Of a stretch of DNA of 15,199 nt, positions 1 through 5,691 are shown piece after piece. Origin of the DNA: an uncultured Planctomycetia bacterium (GTDB lineage: Bacteria; Planctomycetota; UBA1135; GCA-002686595); contig CALFYL010000048.1 in the NCBI GenBank assembly GCA_937952135.1, positions 1 to 15,199 on the forward strand. The letters run 5' to 3'. Each line of letters opens with the position of its first letter. Position 1 is the first letter of the stretch. The position numbers were made by a program, and so were the translations under genes. Under the pieces are notes generated by a model, which worked only from the letters and a program-made list of their open reading frames with translations, was not told the DNA's origin and did not search any database.

Positions 1-572
1 TCGACGGGTCCGTTGGGCTTCAAGCTGCTCGAGCTGCGATCGCCGAGCACGACGCCGCGGGAGCTGCTTTCGGCGCGCTCGAGCCACGAGCGCATCCACC
101 AGCCCACGAGCACGAGCGCCGCCGCGGCGGTTGCGATGAGCGGGCCCACCAGGCGCAGGCGCACCGGGCGGCGGCGCTGCTGGAGCTGGGCGCGCACGAA
201 GGGCGCGACGAGCTCGGCGCCGGCAGGTTGCAGGCCCGCGAGCTGCGAGCGGCGGGCCGCTTCGAGCACCGCGGCGCGCGAGCGACCGGCGTCGTCGAGG
301 CGTTGCTGCAGCTCGAGCAGGCGCGCGAACTCGTCGCTGCACTCGGGGCAGCTCTCCACCACGCGCTGCGACTCGCGCTGCGACTCGCGTTCTTGGGCGT
401 CCAGCTCGCGATCGCCGGGGCGCTCGGCGCTGGCCAGCAGCGCGTGAAGCGCTGCGGTGTGCGCACGATCGTGCTCGCTGAACCGCGGCGCGCGCGCGTT
501 CGAACGGCGCGCGCGCGGCGAGCCTTCGTCACTCCCGCCGTGCGGTGCTTCGTCGGAATCGGGACGTATCAC
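1..572 (-). CDS. Membrane-anchored anti-sigma-like protein, 3' end cut off by window edge
   Basis: I read this frame directly from the reverse strand. It starts at GTG (572-570), overlapping the TGA of the sigma gene as GTGA, and stays open for 190 codons to the window edge. A strong Shine-Dalgarno (AGGGAGGAA) lies 6-7 bases upstream and fixes the start. The product has a charged N-terminal cytoplasmic part with a CPEC motif at residues 75-78, an Ala/Leu/Glu/Arg-rich helical stretch (80-135), one hydrophobic segment at about 139-160 (LRLVGPLIATAAAALVLVGW) and an apparently periplasmic remainder. Translational coupling to an ECF sigma, CxxC and a single membrane span fit a zinc-finger-type anti-sigma factor that holds the sigma at the membrane. 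The canonical HxxxCxxC lacks its His (Val71 here), so zinc binding is uncertain. Role is inferred from context and architecture. The C-terminal sensor part is outside the window. Confidence 0.75.
   Translation of the reverse strand, partial: MIRPDSDEAPHGGSDEGSPRARRSNARAPRFSEHDRAHTAALHALLASAERPGDRELDAQERESQRESQRVVESCPECSDEFARLLELQQRLDDAGRSRAAVLEAARRSQLAGLQPAGAELVAPFVRAQLQQRRRPVRLRLVGPLIATAAAALVLVGWWMRSWLERAESSSRGVVLGDRSSSSLKPNGPV
363..389. repeat. 12-bp tandem duplication, about 2.25 copies, inside the anti-sigma gene
   Basis: The unit CTGCGACTCGCG occurs twice without mismatch at 366-377 and 378-389, preceded by a partial copy (363-365). On the coding (minus) strand it encodes a doubled Arg-Glu-Ser-Gln (about residues 62-69), just before the CPEC motif. 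It is an in-frame slippage-type duplication, probably neutral. Confidence 0.7.
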
Positions 573-1153
573 GCGTATTCCTCCCTCAATCGTTCTTCCA
601 GCCGTTCTCGGAGCTTCGACAGTCCTCGGTAGTAGTGGGTCTTCACCGTGTTCACCGGTATGTCGAGCTGCGCGGCGATCTGCTCGAGCGTGAGCTGGTC
701 GAAGTGCTTGAGGCGGATGACCTCCGCCTGGCGCGGGTCCAGGGCGTCGAGGCCGCGGCGCAGTTCCTCGAAGTCGTGCTCGCGCTCGAGATCGCTCGCG
801 CGCGGGTCGAGCAGCACCTCGACGTCGACTTGGCGGAACGGCGCCTGGCGGCGACGCTTGGTTCGAACAGCATTCATCAACTGGTGTTGGCAGTAGGCGT
901 AGACCCACGTCTCGAGCGAGCTTCGCCCCTCGTAGGAGCCGAGCTTGCGCCAGACGATCTCCAACGTGTCTTGCGTCAGGTCCCGCAGCTCGTCCGCGCC
1001 GAAGGGCCCGCCGACCTGCGCGTTCTTCGCGTGCAGGATGTGCGGGACGCACCCCAGGCGCTGGGCCAACTGCTCCCCGGCACGCGCGTCGCCGGCGAGG
1101 GCGGCGCGCACCAGCAGGAGGTCGGGATGGCGCTCTTCGTGTTGGTTCGGCAC
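569..1153 (-). CDS. ECF-type RNA polymerase sigma factor (sigma-70 family)
   Basis: A 194-residue protein of typical ECF length. Region 2 covers about residues 12-102, with the core-binding/-10 recognition part ELRDLTQDTLEIVWRKL, then SSLETWVYAYCQHQL and a basic VRTKRRR end. Region 4 covers about 128-188, with LDALDPRQAEVIRLKHFDQL followed by the helix-turn-helix TLEQIAAQLDIPVNTVKTHY and YRGLSKLRERL. There is no long C-terminal extension. I chose GTG at 1153 because similarity begins there. The frame is open to a TTG at 1279, but that extension looks like translated spacer. No clear Shine-Dalgarno precedes the GTG, so the start is the weak point. The stop overlaps the start of the anti-sigma-like gene, the usual ECF/anti-sigma pair, which implies release of the sigma by an envelope signal. 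The ECF subgroup and regulon cannot be read from the sequence. Confidence 0.9.
   Translation of the reverse strand: MPNQHEERHPDLLLVRAALAGDARAGEQLAQRLGCVPHILHAKNAQVGGPFGADELRDLTQDTLEIVWRKLGSYEGRSSLETWVYAYCQHQLMNAVRTKRRRQAPFRQVDVEVLLDPRASDLEREHDFEELRRGLDALDPRQAEVIRLKHFDQLTLEQIAAQLDIPVNTVKTHYYRGLSKLRERLEERLREEYA
578..586 (-). promoter_or_regulatory. Shine-Dalgarno of the anti-sigma gene, inside the end of the sigma gene
   Basis: On the minus strand AGGGAGGAA lies just before the GTG start at 572. It is one of only two strong ribosome binding sites noticed in the window. It supports GTG initiation and translational coupling to the sigma gene through the GTGA overlap. Confidence 0.7.
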
Positions 1154-1334
1154 GTTAGGGTCGCAAGCCAGCCGGAAAGTTGCGCCAATCTGGCGAGAAC
1201 TGCAGCGCGTGAGGGTCGATTCTAGAGGTCGTGCCGTATCTGGGCCACGCGCGTCGTGTTTCCTCGCCTCGACCCGCAATCGCCGCCATCGAGCGCGACG
1301 CGACGCACGGGAAGCGACCGGCTACGCTGCGCGG

Positions 1335-2213
1335 ATGCGGAAATTTCGTCGCGGCGCGCCGTCTGGACCGCCCTTTCCGGGGGTGGTGCTTCCGCGCGAG
1401 CAGTGGAGTCGGACGCGCGTCGGCCTCGGGCGCGAGGTGCGGCCGTTCGACTGGCTGGCGACCTTCGGACGCGAAGCTCCGCGCGTCGTGGACCTCGGCT
1501 GCGGCAACGGACGCTACCTCGTCGGTTCCGCGCTCGCGCGCCGCGATCACGATCACTTCGGCGTCGAGCTGGTTCCGCCGGCGCTGCGGCTCGGAAGCTT
1601 GCGCGCCGGACAGCGCGGCCTCACGAACCTCAAGTTCGCCTGGGGCGATGCGAACGAGTTCATCGCTCAGCGTTGTCCGAGGGGGTCGATCCACGAGGCG
1701 CATCTCTACCACCCGCAACCCTACTACGACCGCTCGAAGCGCGATCGCCGGCAATTGACACCGCAAACGCTCGCGGCAATCCACCGCGCGCTCGCGCCTG
1801 GAGGGCTGTTCGTGTTTCAAACGGACAACCCCGCGTACTGGAGTTACGCGTGCGAGGTCGCCCCCGCGTTGTTCGAGTGGCGCGTCGTCGAGGGGCCGTG
1901 GCCCGACGCACCCGACGGGCGCACGTTGCGCGAGATCGTCGCGCGCTCGAAGGGGCTCGCGATCTACCGCGCGGTCGGCGTGCGTCTCGAACTCGACGAC
2001 GAGGAGGTCGCGCGGCGTGGGGCGGCGATGCCGACGCCGGACTTCGACGCGAACAAGCCCGGTTACGGCGCCGAGGAAGAGCCGGGCGCGCCATCGGCTG
2101 GAGAGGACGCGCCTGGAGCGAGTCCGTCGAAGAAGCTCCCGCCGAAGAAGGGCCCGCTGCGAAAGGGCCCGCCGCGCTTCAAGCGTCGTCGCCGGGGTGG
2201 GCCACGCGCGTGA
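1335..2213 (+). CDS. trmB: tRNA (guanine-N7-)-methyltransferase-like protein (TrmB family)
   Basis: A 292-residue cytoplasmic protein with a Rossmann methyltransferase fold; TrmB transfers methyl from SAM to N7 of tRNA guanosine-46. The SAM motif I is VVDLGCGNGRYL (51-62), the acidic end of strand 2 is GVELV (76-80), and NLKFAWGDANEFI (98-110) follows. The family block normally reading FPDPW...K..HxKRR appears as LYHPQPYYDRSKRDRRQL (124-141), so the Asp of PDP is Gln and Trp is Tyr. GGLFVFQTDNPAYW (156-169) matches the G.l...TD...Y motif, and RSKGLAIYRA (204-213) the C-terminal RxxG-type block. After about residue 225 there is a low-complexity tail ending in a Lys/Pro/Arg-rich stretch (266-292) not found in short TrmB proteins. 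The frame is open upstream, but the fold begins near this ATG. It converges with the next gene, overlapping it by 35 bases. The family is clear; the m7G46 activity is less sure because of the motif change. Confidence 0.85.
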   Translation: MRKFRRGAPSGPPFPGVVLPREQWSRTRVGLGREVRPFDWLATFGREAPRVVDLGCGNGRYLVGSALARRDHDHFGVELVPPALRLGSLRAGQRGLTNLKFAWGDANEFIAQRCPRGSIHEAHLYHPQPYYDRSKRDRRQLTPQTLAAIHRALAPGGLFVFQTDNPAYWSYACEVAPALFEWRVVEGPWPDAPDGRTLREIVARSKGLAIYRAVGVRLELDDEEVARRGAAMPTPDFDANKPGYGAEEEPGAPSAGEDAPGASPSKKLPPKKGPLRKGPPRFKRRRRGGPRA

Positions 2214-2970
2214 GCTCCGCTGCGACGTCCTTTCCGACGTAGGCATCGACGAGCATGTGCACGACGTACAGCGACGGAGTGCTCGCGACCGCGATGAGGA
2301 ACTTGTAGACGTAGTTCGTGAGCGACACTTCGAGGGCTTGCCCGACGCTCCAAGGCGCGCCGCCCGTCGCGAGTGGGAGCACCACGAAGGCGAGGAAGAT
2401 CACGGCGAGCGTGTCGATCAACTGGCTCACCACCGTGCTGCCCTGCGCGCGCAGCCAGAGCATCTTTCCGCCGGTGAGGCGCCGCAACCACGTGAACACA
2501 CGCACGTCGAGCCACTGCCCGACCGCGAAGGCCACGAGGCTCGCGACCACGATGGCGCTCGTCTGGCCGAGCGCGATGCGGTACGCCTCCTGCATCTGTT
2601 CGCTCGAGACCCCCGGCGTGAAGCTGATGGCGGGCACGGCGATCGCCGCGCGGACCACCGGCTGCAGCAGCAGGTTGACGCCGATGGCGATCCACGTGAA
2701 CAGGCGCACCATCGGCTTCCCGAAGTACTCGTTCACGATGTCGGTCATCACGAACGTGAGCGGGAAGGCGAGGATGCCGGCGGTCGCGACGAACTCCGCG
2801 CCGTCGCCGAGGCCCAGGCTCGCCGGGCCGACGCCGAACAACTGGAAGCGGAAGAGCTTCCCGCCCAGCACTTCGGCCGCCACGAAGAAGCCCACGAATA
2901 GCGCGCAGAGCGTGAACGCGAGCACGTCCTGGCGCGCCAGCCGGACCGCGTGGTTGGGCGCTGGCGTCAC
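2179..2970 (-). CDS. yhhQ: Queuosine precursor transporter (YhhQ/Vut_1, DUF165 family)
   Basis: An integral membrane protein of 263 residues with about six hydrophobic segments (roughly 15-32, 58-78, 92-113, 137-152, 183-204, 218-240). The family signature is intact: FPLTFVMTDIVNEYFGKPMV (69-88), where the TD.xNE.YG block is characteristic, and GSTVVSQLIDTLAVIFLAF (177-195), matching the R..xST..SQ.iDT block. The family takes up the 7-deazaguanine precursors preQ0/preQ1 for queuosine in the wobble position of some tRNAs. The frame is open upstream to 3291, but that part is not membrane-like and would run over the small gene at 3145. I prefer GTG at 2970; GTG at 2925 is also possible, and neither has a strong Shine-Dalgarno. 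A TATACT box at 3016-3021 would place transcription start shortly upstream of 2970. Its position between TrmB-like and Dus genes supports a tRNA-modification role. Substrate is inferred from family. Confidence 0.88.
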   Translation of the reverse strand: MTPAPNHAVRLARQDVLAFTLCALFVGFFVAAEVLGGKLFRFQLFGVGPASLGLGDGAEFVATAGILAFPLTFVMTDIVNEYFGKPMVRLFTWIAIGVNLLLQPVVRAAIAVPAISFTPGVSSEQMQEAYRIALGQTSAIVVASLVAFAVGQWLDVRVFTWLRRLTGGKMLWLRAQGSTVVSQLIDTLAVIFLAFVVLPLATGGAPWSVGQALEVSLTNYVYKFLIAVASTPSLYVVHMLVDAYVGKDVAAELTRVAHPGDDA

Positions 2971-3015
2971 GCGCGGAAAAGCGGCGGTTGGCGGCGGGGA
3001 AGCCTCATGCCGCGG

Positions 3016-3021
3016 AGTATA
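3016..3021 (-). promoter_or_regulatory. Possible -10 box for the queuosine-precursor transporter gene
   Basis: TATACT on the minus strand is a 5/6 match to TATAAT in a very GC-rich 174-base intergenic stretch, about 46 bases upstream of the proposed GTG at 2970. The hexamer 17 bases further up (ACGGAT) is a poor -35, so the call is weak. Confidence 0.3.
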
Positions 3022-3144
3022 GGCGCGCGAAAGCGCCGATCCGTTCGCGGCCCCGCCAGAAACAAGGCTTGCGCGCGCGCTCGGCGCGAGGGAAAGTGCG
3101 CTGCCACTTGTCGACGCCACCCACGGCGCCGATTCCCACGCGCC

Positions 3145-3384
3145 ATGGTCGACTGCAAGGATTGCCAGCACTTTCGCGAACTGCCCGGAGACACGGTCTG
3201 GAAGCGCCGCACCGGCTGCTACCACCCCGAGTTGATGGAGCAGAAGCAGAGCGATCCGGTGCTCGCCGCCCAGGAAATCCCGGGCAACCACGAGAAGTTG
3301 AACGCCGACGGCAAGTGCGCGTACTTCGCGTCGCGTCGCAGCGGCTCGCTGATCTCGCGCCTGATCGCCAGCCTGCGTTCGTGA
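3145..3384 (+). CDS. Small four-cysteine protein, unknown function
   Basis: A 79-residue protein beginning MVDCKDCQHF. Cysteines at 4, 7, 25 and 58 (CxxC, then GCYHP, then GKCAYF), with His9 and His27 nearby, look like a small zinc- or iron-binding site, resembling short CxxC..HF bacterial hypothetical proteins. The last 15 residues are Ser/Arg/Ile/Leu-rich. I see no signal peptide or membrane span. ATG 3145 is the natural start because the cysteine pair begins at residue 4; upstream codons in frame look like spacer. There is no convincing Shine-Dalgarno. It is divergent from the queuosine-precursor transporter and convergent with the dihydrouridine synthase (45-base gap). I do not recognise a named family. 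Metal binding is inference from cysteine spacing, and a link to tRNA modification rests on position only. Confidence 0.7.
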   Translation: MVDCKDCQHFRELPGDTVWKRRTGCYHPELMEQKQSDPVLAAQEIPGNHEKLNADGKCAYFASRRSGSLISRLIASLRS

Positions 3385-3429
3385 GCTGCGGCGCGCGCTC
3401 GCGTTCGCCTGCTCGCGACGGCGGCGCGG

Positions 3430-4446
3430 TCAGGCTCGCGCGTCGGCGGCGCTGGCGAGCGGCGTCGCGCAAGCTCGCAAGCGCGCGAGCAGCACGTCGC
3501 CCGAGGGCTCGGCGAGCCATTCCTTGCGGTTCGCTTCGTCGGTGACGAGCCCGCCGGCGGTCCAGTAGCGCAGGAGCTGCTTGAGGCGCGCGCCGAAGCC
3601 GCCCGCCGGAAGCTGGTGGCGCTCGCTCATCGTCGCGGCGTACTCGAGCAGGAAGTTCGCGGCCGCTTCGAGCGTCACGGCGACGCCGCTGAAGATCCAC
3701 GGATCGGCGAGCGCGCCGCGGCCGACCATCGAGAACGCACAGCCGGTTTCCCGGCGCAAGCGCTCGAGGTCGTCGAAGCACTTCACCGAGCCGTTCCCGC
3801 ACACCGGGATGCGCACGCTCGCCACGGCGCGTTCGATGCGCGACCAGTCGACGTTCTCGCAGTACGCCTCGGCGCGCGTCCGACAGTGCACCGTGAGCAT
3901 GGCGGCGCCGCCGTTCTCCGCCGCGCGCGCGAGCACTTCGACATCGCGCGCGTGGTCGAAGCCCGCGCGGATCTTCGCGCTCACGGGCGTCGAGCCGCAG
4001 GCCTGGACGACGGTGCGCACGGCGCGTTCGACGCTCGCGGGCTCGCGCAGCATCGCCGAGCCCGCGCAACCGGCGATCGCGCCCTTCGCGGGGCAGCCGA
4101 AGTTGAGATCGACGATCGGCGCGCCGCACTCGACCGCGCGCGCCGCCGTTTGCGCGAGCTTCTCGAGGTCCGCGCCCATCAACTGCACGCCGACGGGCGC
4201 GTCGAACCTCCGCGGCCCGAGGTGCTTGCGCAGGATGCGCTTCGGGATCGGAACCTCGCTCACGCGCACGAACTCGGTGAAGGCGCCGCCGAGCGACTGC
4301 GGCGGATTGCGCTCGAGCACCAGGTCGCGGAAGCACGGCTCGGTGACGCCTTCCATCGGCGCGAGGAGCCACGGAGAGGTGAACGGCAATCCCGGCCAGA
4401 CGCGCGGCGCCGACGCAGCGGAACTCGAAGGTGTTTCGTGGATCAA
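3430..4446 (-). CDS. dus: tRNA-dihydrouridine synthase (Dus family)
   Basis: A 338-residue FMN-dependent TIM-barrel enzyme that reduces specific tRNA uridines to dihydrouridine with NAD(P)H. The N-terminal flavin motif is WLLAPMEGVTEPCFR (26-40), close to the family's lAPMaGvtd..FR. VGVQLMG (85-91) is the usual vQl.G strand. The catalytic loop VDLNFGCPAKGAIAGCAGSA (112-131) places the proton-donor cysteine at Cys118. AKIRAGF (157-163), VHCRTRAEAY (186-195; often HGRTR.Q.Y elsewhere, so Gly is Cys here), CGNGSV (216-221) and SMVGRGALADPWIF (239-252) bind FMN phosphate. The C-terminal helical RNA-binding part (260-325) is present. The start is the TTG at 4446, 25 bases after the stop of the upstream exported-protein gene; a few codons of uncertainty remain. 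Likely the second gene of that operon. Which Dus subfamily (A, B or C) I cannot say with confidence. Confidence 0.92.
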   Translation of the reverse strand: MIHETPSSSAASAPRVWPGLPFTSPWLLAPMEGVTEPCFRDLVLERNPPQSLGGAFTEFVRVSEVPIPKRILRKHLGPRRFDAPVGVQLMGADLEKLAQTAARAVECGAPIVDLNFGCPAKGAIAGCAGSAMLREPASVERAVRTVVQACGSTPVSAKIRAGFDHARDVEVLARAAENGGAAMLTVHCRTRAEAYCENVDWSRIERAVASVRIPVCGNGSVKCFDDLERLRRETGCAFSMVGRGALADPWIFSGVAVTLEAAANFLLEYAATMSERHQLPAGGFGARLKQLLRYWTAGGLVTDEANRKEWLAEPSGDVLLARLRACATPLASAADARA

Positions 4447-4471
4447 GGCGCGGCCCGAACCGTCGTTCGTC

Positions 4472-5527
4472 TCAGGGCTTCGTGAAGCTCGCGCGCAGCT
4501 TCGACTCGCCGGTGAGCTTGAACTTGTAGCCCGCGCGCTGGCCGCTCTGCGACCACCCGATCTCCGAGTCGAAGCTCGTGCGCAGATCGAGCTCGAAGGA
4601 GTGCGCGTGGTGCGCCGCGAGATCCCACAGCAACTTGCCTTCGCCCTCGCAGGTCAGAAGCACGTTCGCGACGACGTCGGTGCGCTCGGTGGTCGCGCCC
4701 GCCGCCGCGAGCATCTCGGCCGCGCGCTCCGCCAGCACGCCCTTGGAGCGCGAATCCCAGTCGATTTCGAGCACGGCGACGCTGCGGCCGTCGATCTGCT
4801 GGGTCTCGGTCCATTCCACCGTGACTTCGCCTTCGGGCTCGGCGGCGCTCTCCGACAGCGCGAACAGCGCGGCGCTCACGATCTCGAGCGGGTCGAGCGC
4901 GTCGCTTGCCGGAACGCCGCCCGCGTCGGGCTGGAGGTGCAGCGCTCCGCCGGGCGCGAGCACGCGCGCGAGGCGCTCGGACTCGATCTCCCAGTTGTCC
5001 TCCACGCCCATGTCCTCGTCGGGGAGGAACGCGCGCAGGTCGAGGTCCTCGACGAGGCCTGCGAGCAACGCCGCGTCGCCGCCCTCGCCGGCGAAGGCCG
5101 CCTTGCTCGCTTCGCCGTCCTCCGCACGCGTGAACTCGACCTTGGTCGAGACGAGCGGGCTCGAGAGCCGGAGCTGGATCGAATCGCTGAGCCCTTGCAC
5201 GTCGAAGTCGAAGGCGTGCTCTCCCGCCAGCTCTTCGAACGTGCGCGCGAGCGTCTTGGGCCGGCCGCCGATGAGTTCGGCGTAGCGGTCGAGCACGATG
5301 AGTTTGCGCGTCGCTTCGCCGTCCATGGTCGGGATGGGGCCGGCGACGGGCGAGCCGTCCACGAACGTCTCGAACTCGGTCAGGCGCCACTGGGAGTTCT
5401 CCACGAACTCCTTGCGGAGCTCGAGGCCCGCCTTCGGTGCGAACGAGAGCGAGTCTTCCGTTCGACCCGGCGCTGCGGCGAACGCGGCGCCGGCGACGAC
5501 ACACAAGGCGAAGAGCTGGGTTTTCAT
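4472..5527 (-). CDS. Exported protein of unknown function
   Basis: A 351-residue protein with a Sec signal peptide: MKTQ start, hydrophobic core LFALCVVAGAAFAAA (5-19), probable cleavage around Ala18-Gly21. The mature part has no other membrane span. It is acidic, alternating strand-like and Asp/Glu-rich segments, with a VEDNWEIE block at 175-182 resembling the vGDxW motif of planctomycete exported proteins, and repeated strand patterns near the C-terminus (SFELDLRTSFDSEIGW, 310-325; GYKFKLTGESKLRASF, 333-348) that suggest a beta-sheet or barrel-like fold. The start is well supported: ATG 5527 has AGGAGG 8 bases upstream, and a consensus -35 box lies behind it. The dihydrouridine synthase follows after 25 bases, so this is probably the promoter-proximal gene. 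I do not recognise a named family and assign no function. Confidence 0.85.
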   Translation of the reverse strand: MKTQLFALCVVAGAAFAAAPGRTEDSLSFAPKAGLELRKEFVENSQWRLTEFETFVDGSPVAGPIPTMDGEATRKLIVLDRYAELIGGRPKTLARTFEELAGEHAFDFDVQGLSDSIQLRLSSPLVSTKVEFTRAEDGEASKAAFAGEGGDAALLAGLVEDLDLRAFLPDEDMGVEDNWEIESERLARVLAPGGALHLQPDAGGVPASDALDPLEIVSAALFALSESAAEPEGEVTVEWTETQQIDGRSVAVLEIDWDSRSKGVLAERAAEMLAAAGATTERTDVVANVLLTCEGEGKLLWDLAAHHAHSFELDLRTSFDSEIGWSQSGQRAGYKFKLTGESKLRASFTKP

Positions 5528-5535
5528 GGACGTGT

Positions 5536-5541
5536 CCTCCT
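5536..5541 (-). promoter_or_regulatory. Shine-Dalgarno (AGGAGG) fixing the start at 5527
   Basis: A perfect AGGAGG on the minus strand sits 8 bases before ATG 5527. Most genes here lack a recognisable site, so it is informative. It shows that the exported protein starts here and is not part of the longer open frame that continues upstream to 6754. Confidence 0.75.
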
Positions 5542-5557
5542 GGCTTGGACCGCTCGC

Positions 5558-5586
5558 ATTGGCGCGCTTCGCGCCCGTCCTGTCAA
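5558..5586 (-). promoter_or_regulatory. Candidate sigma-70-type promoter for the exported protein / dus operon
   Basis: On the minus strand a perfect TTGACA (5586-5581) is followed after 17 bases by GCCAAT (5563-5558), a 3/6 match to TATAAT. Transcription would start near 5551, giving a leader of about two dozen bases that contains the AGGAGG site. It lies just beyond the hairpin terminator of the upstream gene, which is a sensible arrangement. The -10 is weak, so this is tentative. Confidence 0.4.
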
Positions 5587-5618
5587 CCGCGGCGCGCTTT
5601 TGGGCGCCCATCCAGCGA

Positions 5619-5656
5619 CCTCGGGGCCGCATCCCGTGCGAGATGCGGCCCCGAGG
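5619..5656 (-). terminator. Perfect 15-bp stem-loop after the planctomycete-type secreted protein gene
   Basis: The arms at 5619-5633 and 5642-5656 (CCTCGGGGCCGCATC and its exact complement) enclose an 8-base loop. It sits 35 bases after the stop at 5692 in the direction of transcription and before the promoter of the next gene. No U-tract follows on the minus strand, so termination would be of the U-less type, or the hairpin may stabilise the mRNA 3' end. Confidence 0.65.
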
Positions 5657-5691
5657 ACGGCGCCCGACGCTTCGGCCGCCCTGCTGCGGCG

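Noticed and set aside
20..532. 170-codon minus-strand frame at the left edge
   Set aside because: It is out of frame with the better candidate beginning at GTG 572, which has a strong ribosome site, coupling to sigma, CPEC and a membrane span.
1219..1224. TAGAAT -10-like box upstream of the sigma gene (minus strand)
   Set aside because: No -35 partner at 16-18 bases, and ECF genes are often read from their own non-sigma-70 promoter, whose motif I could not identify.
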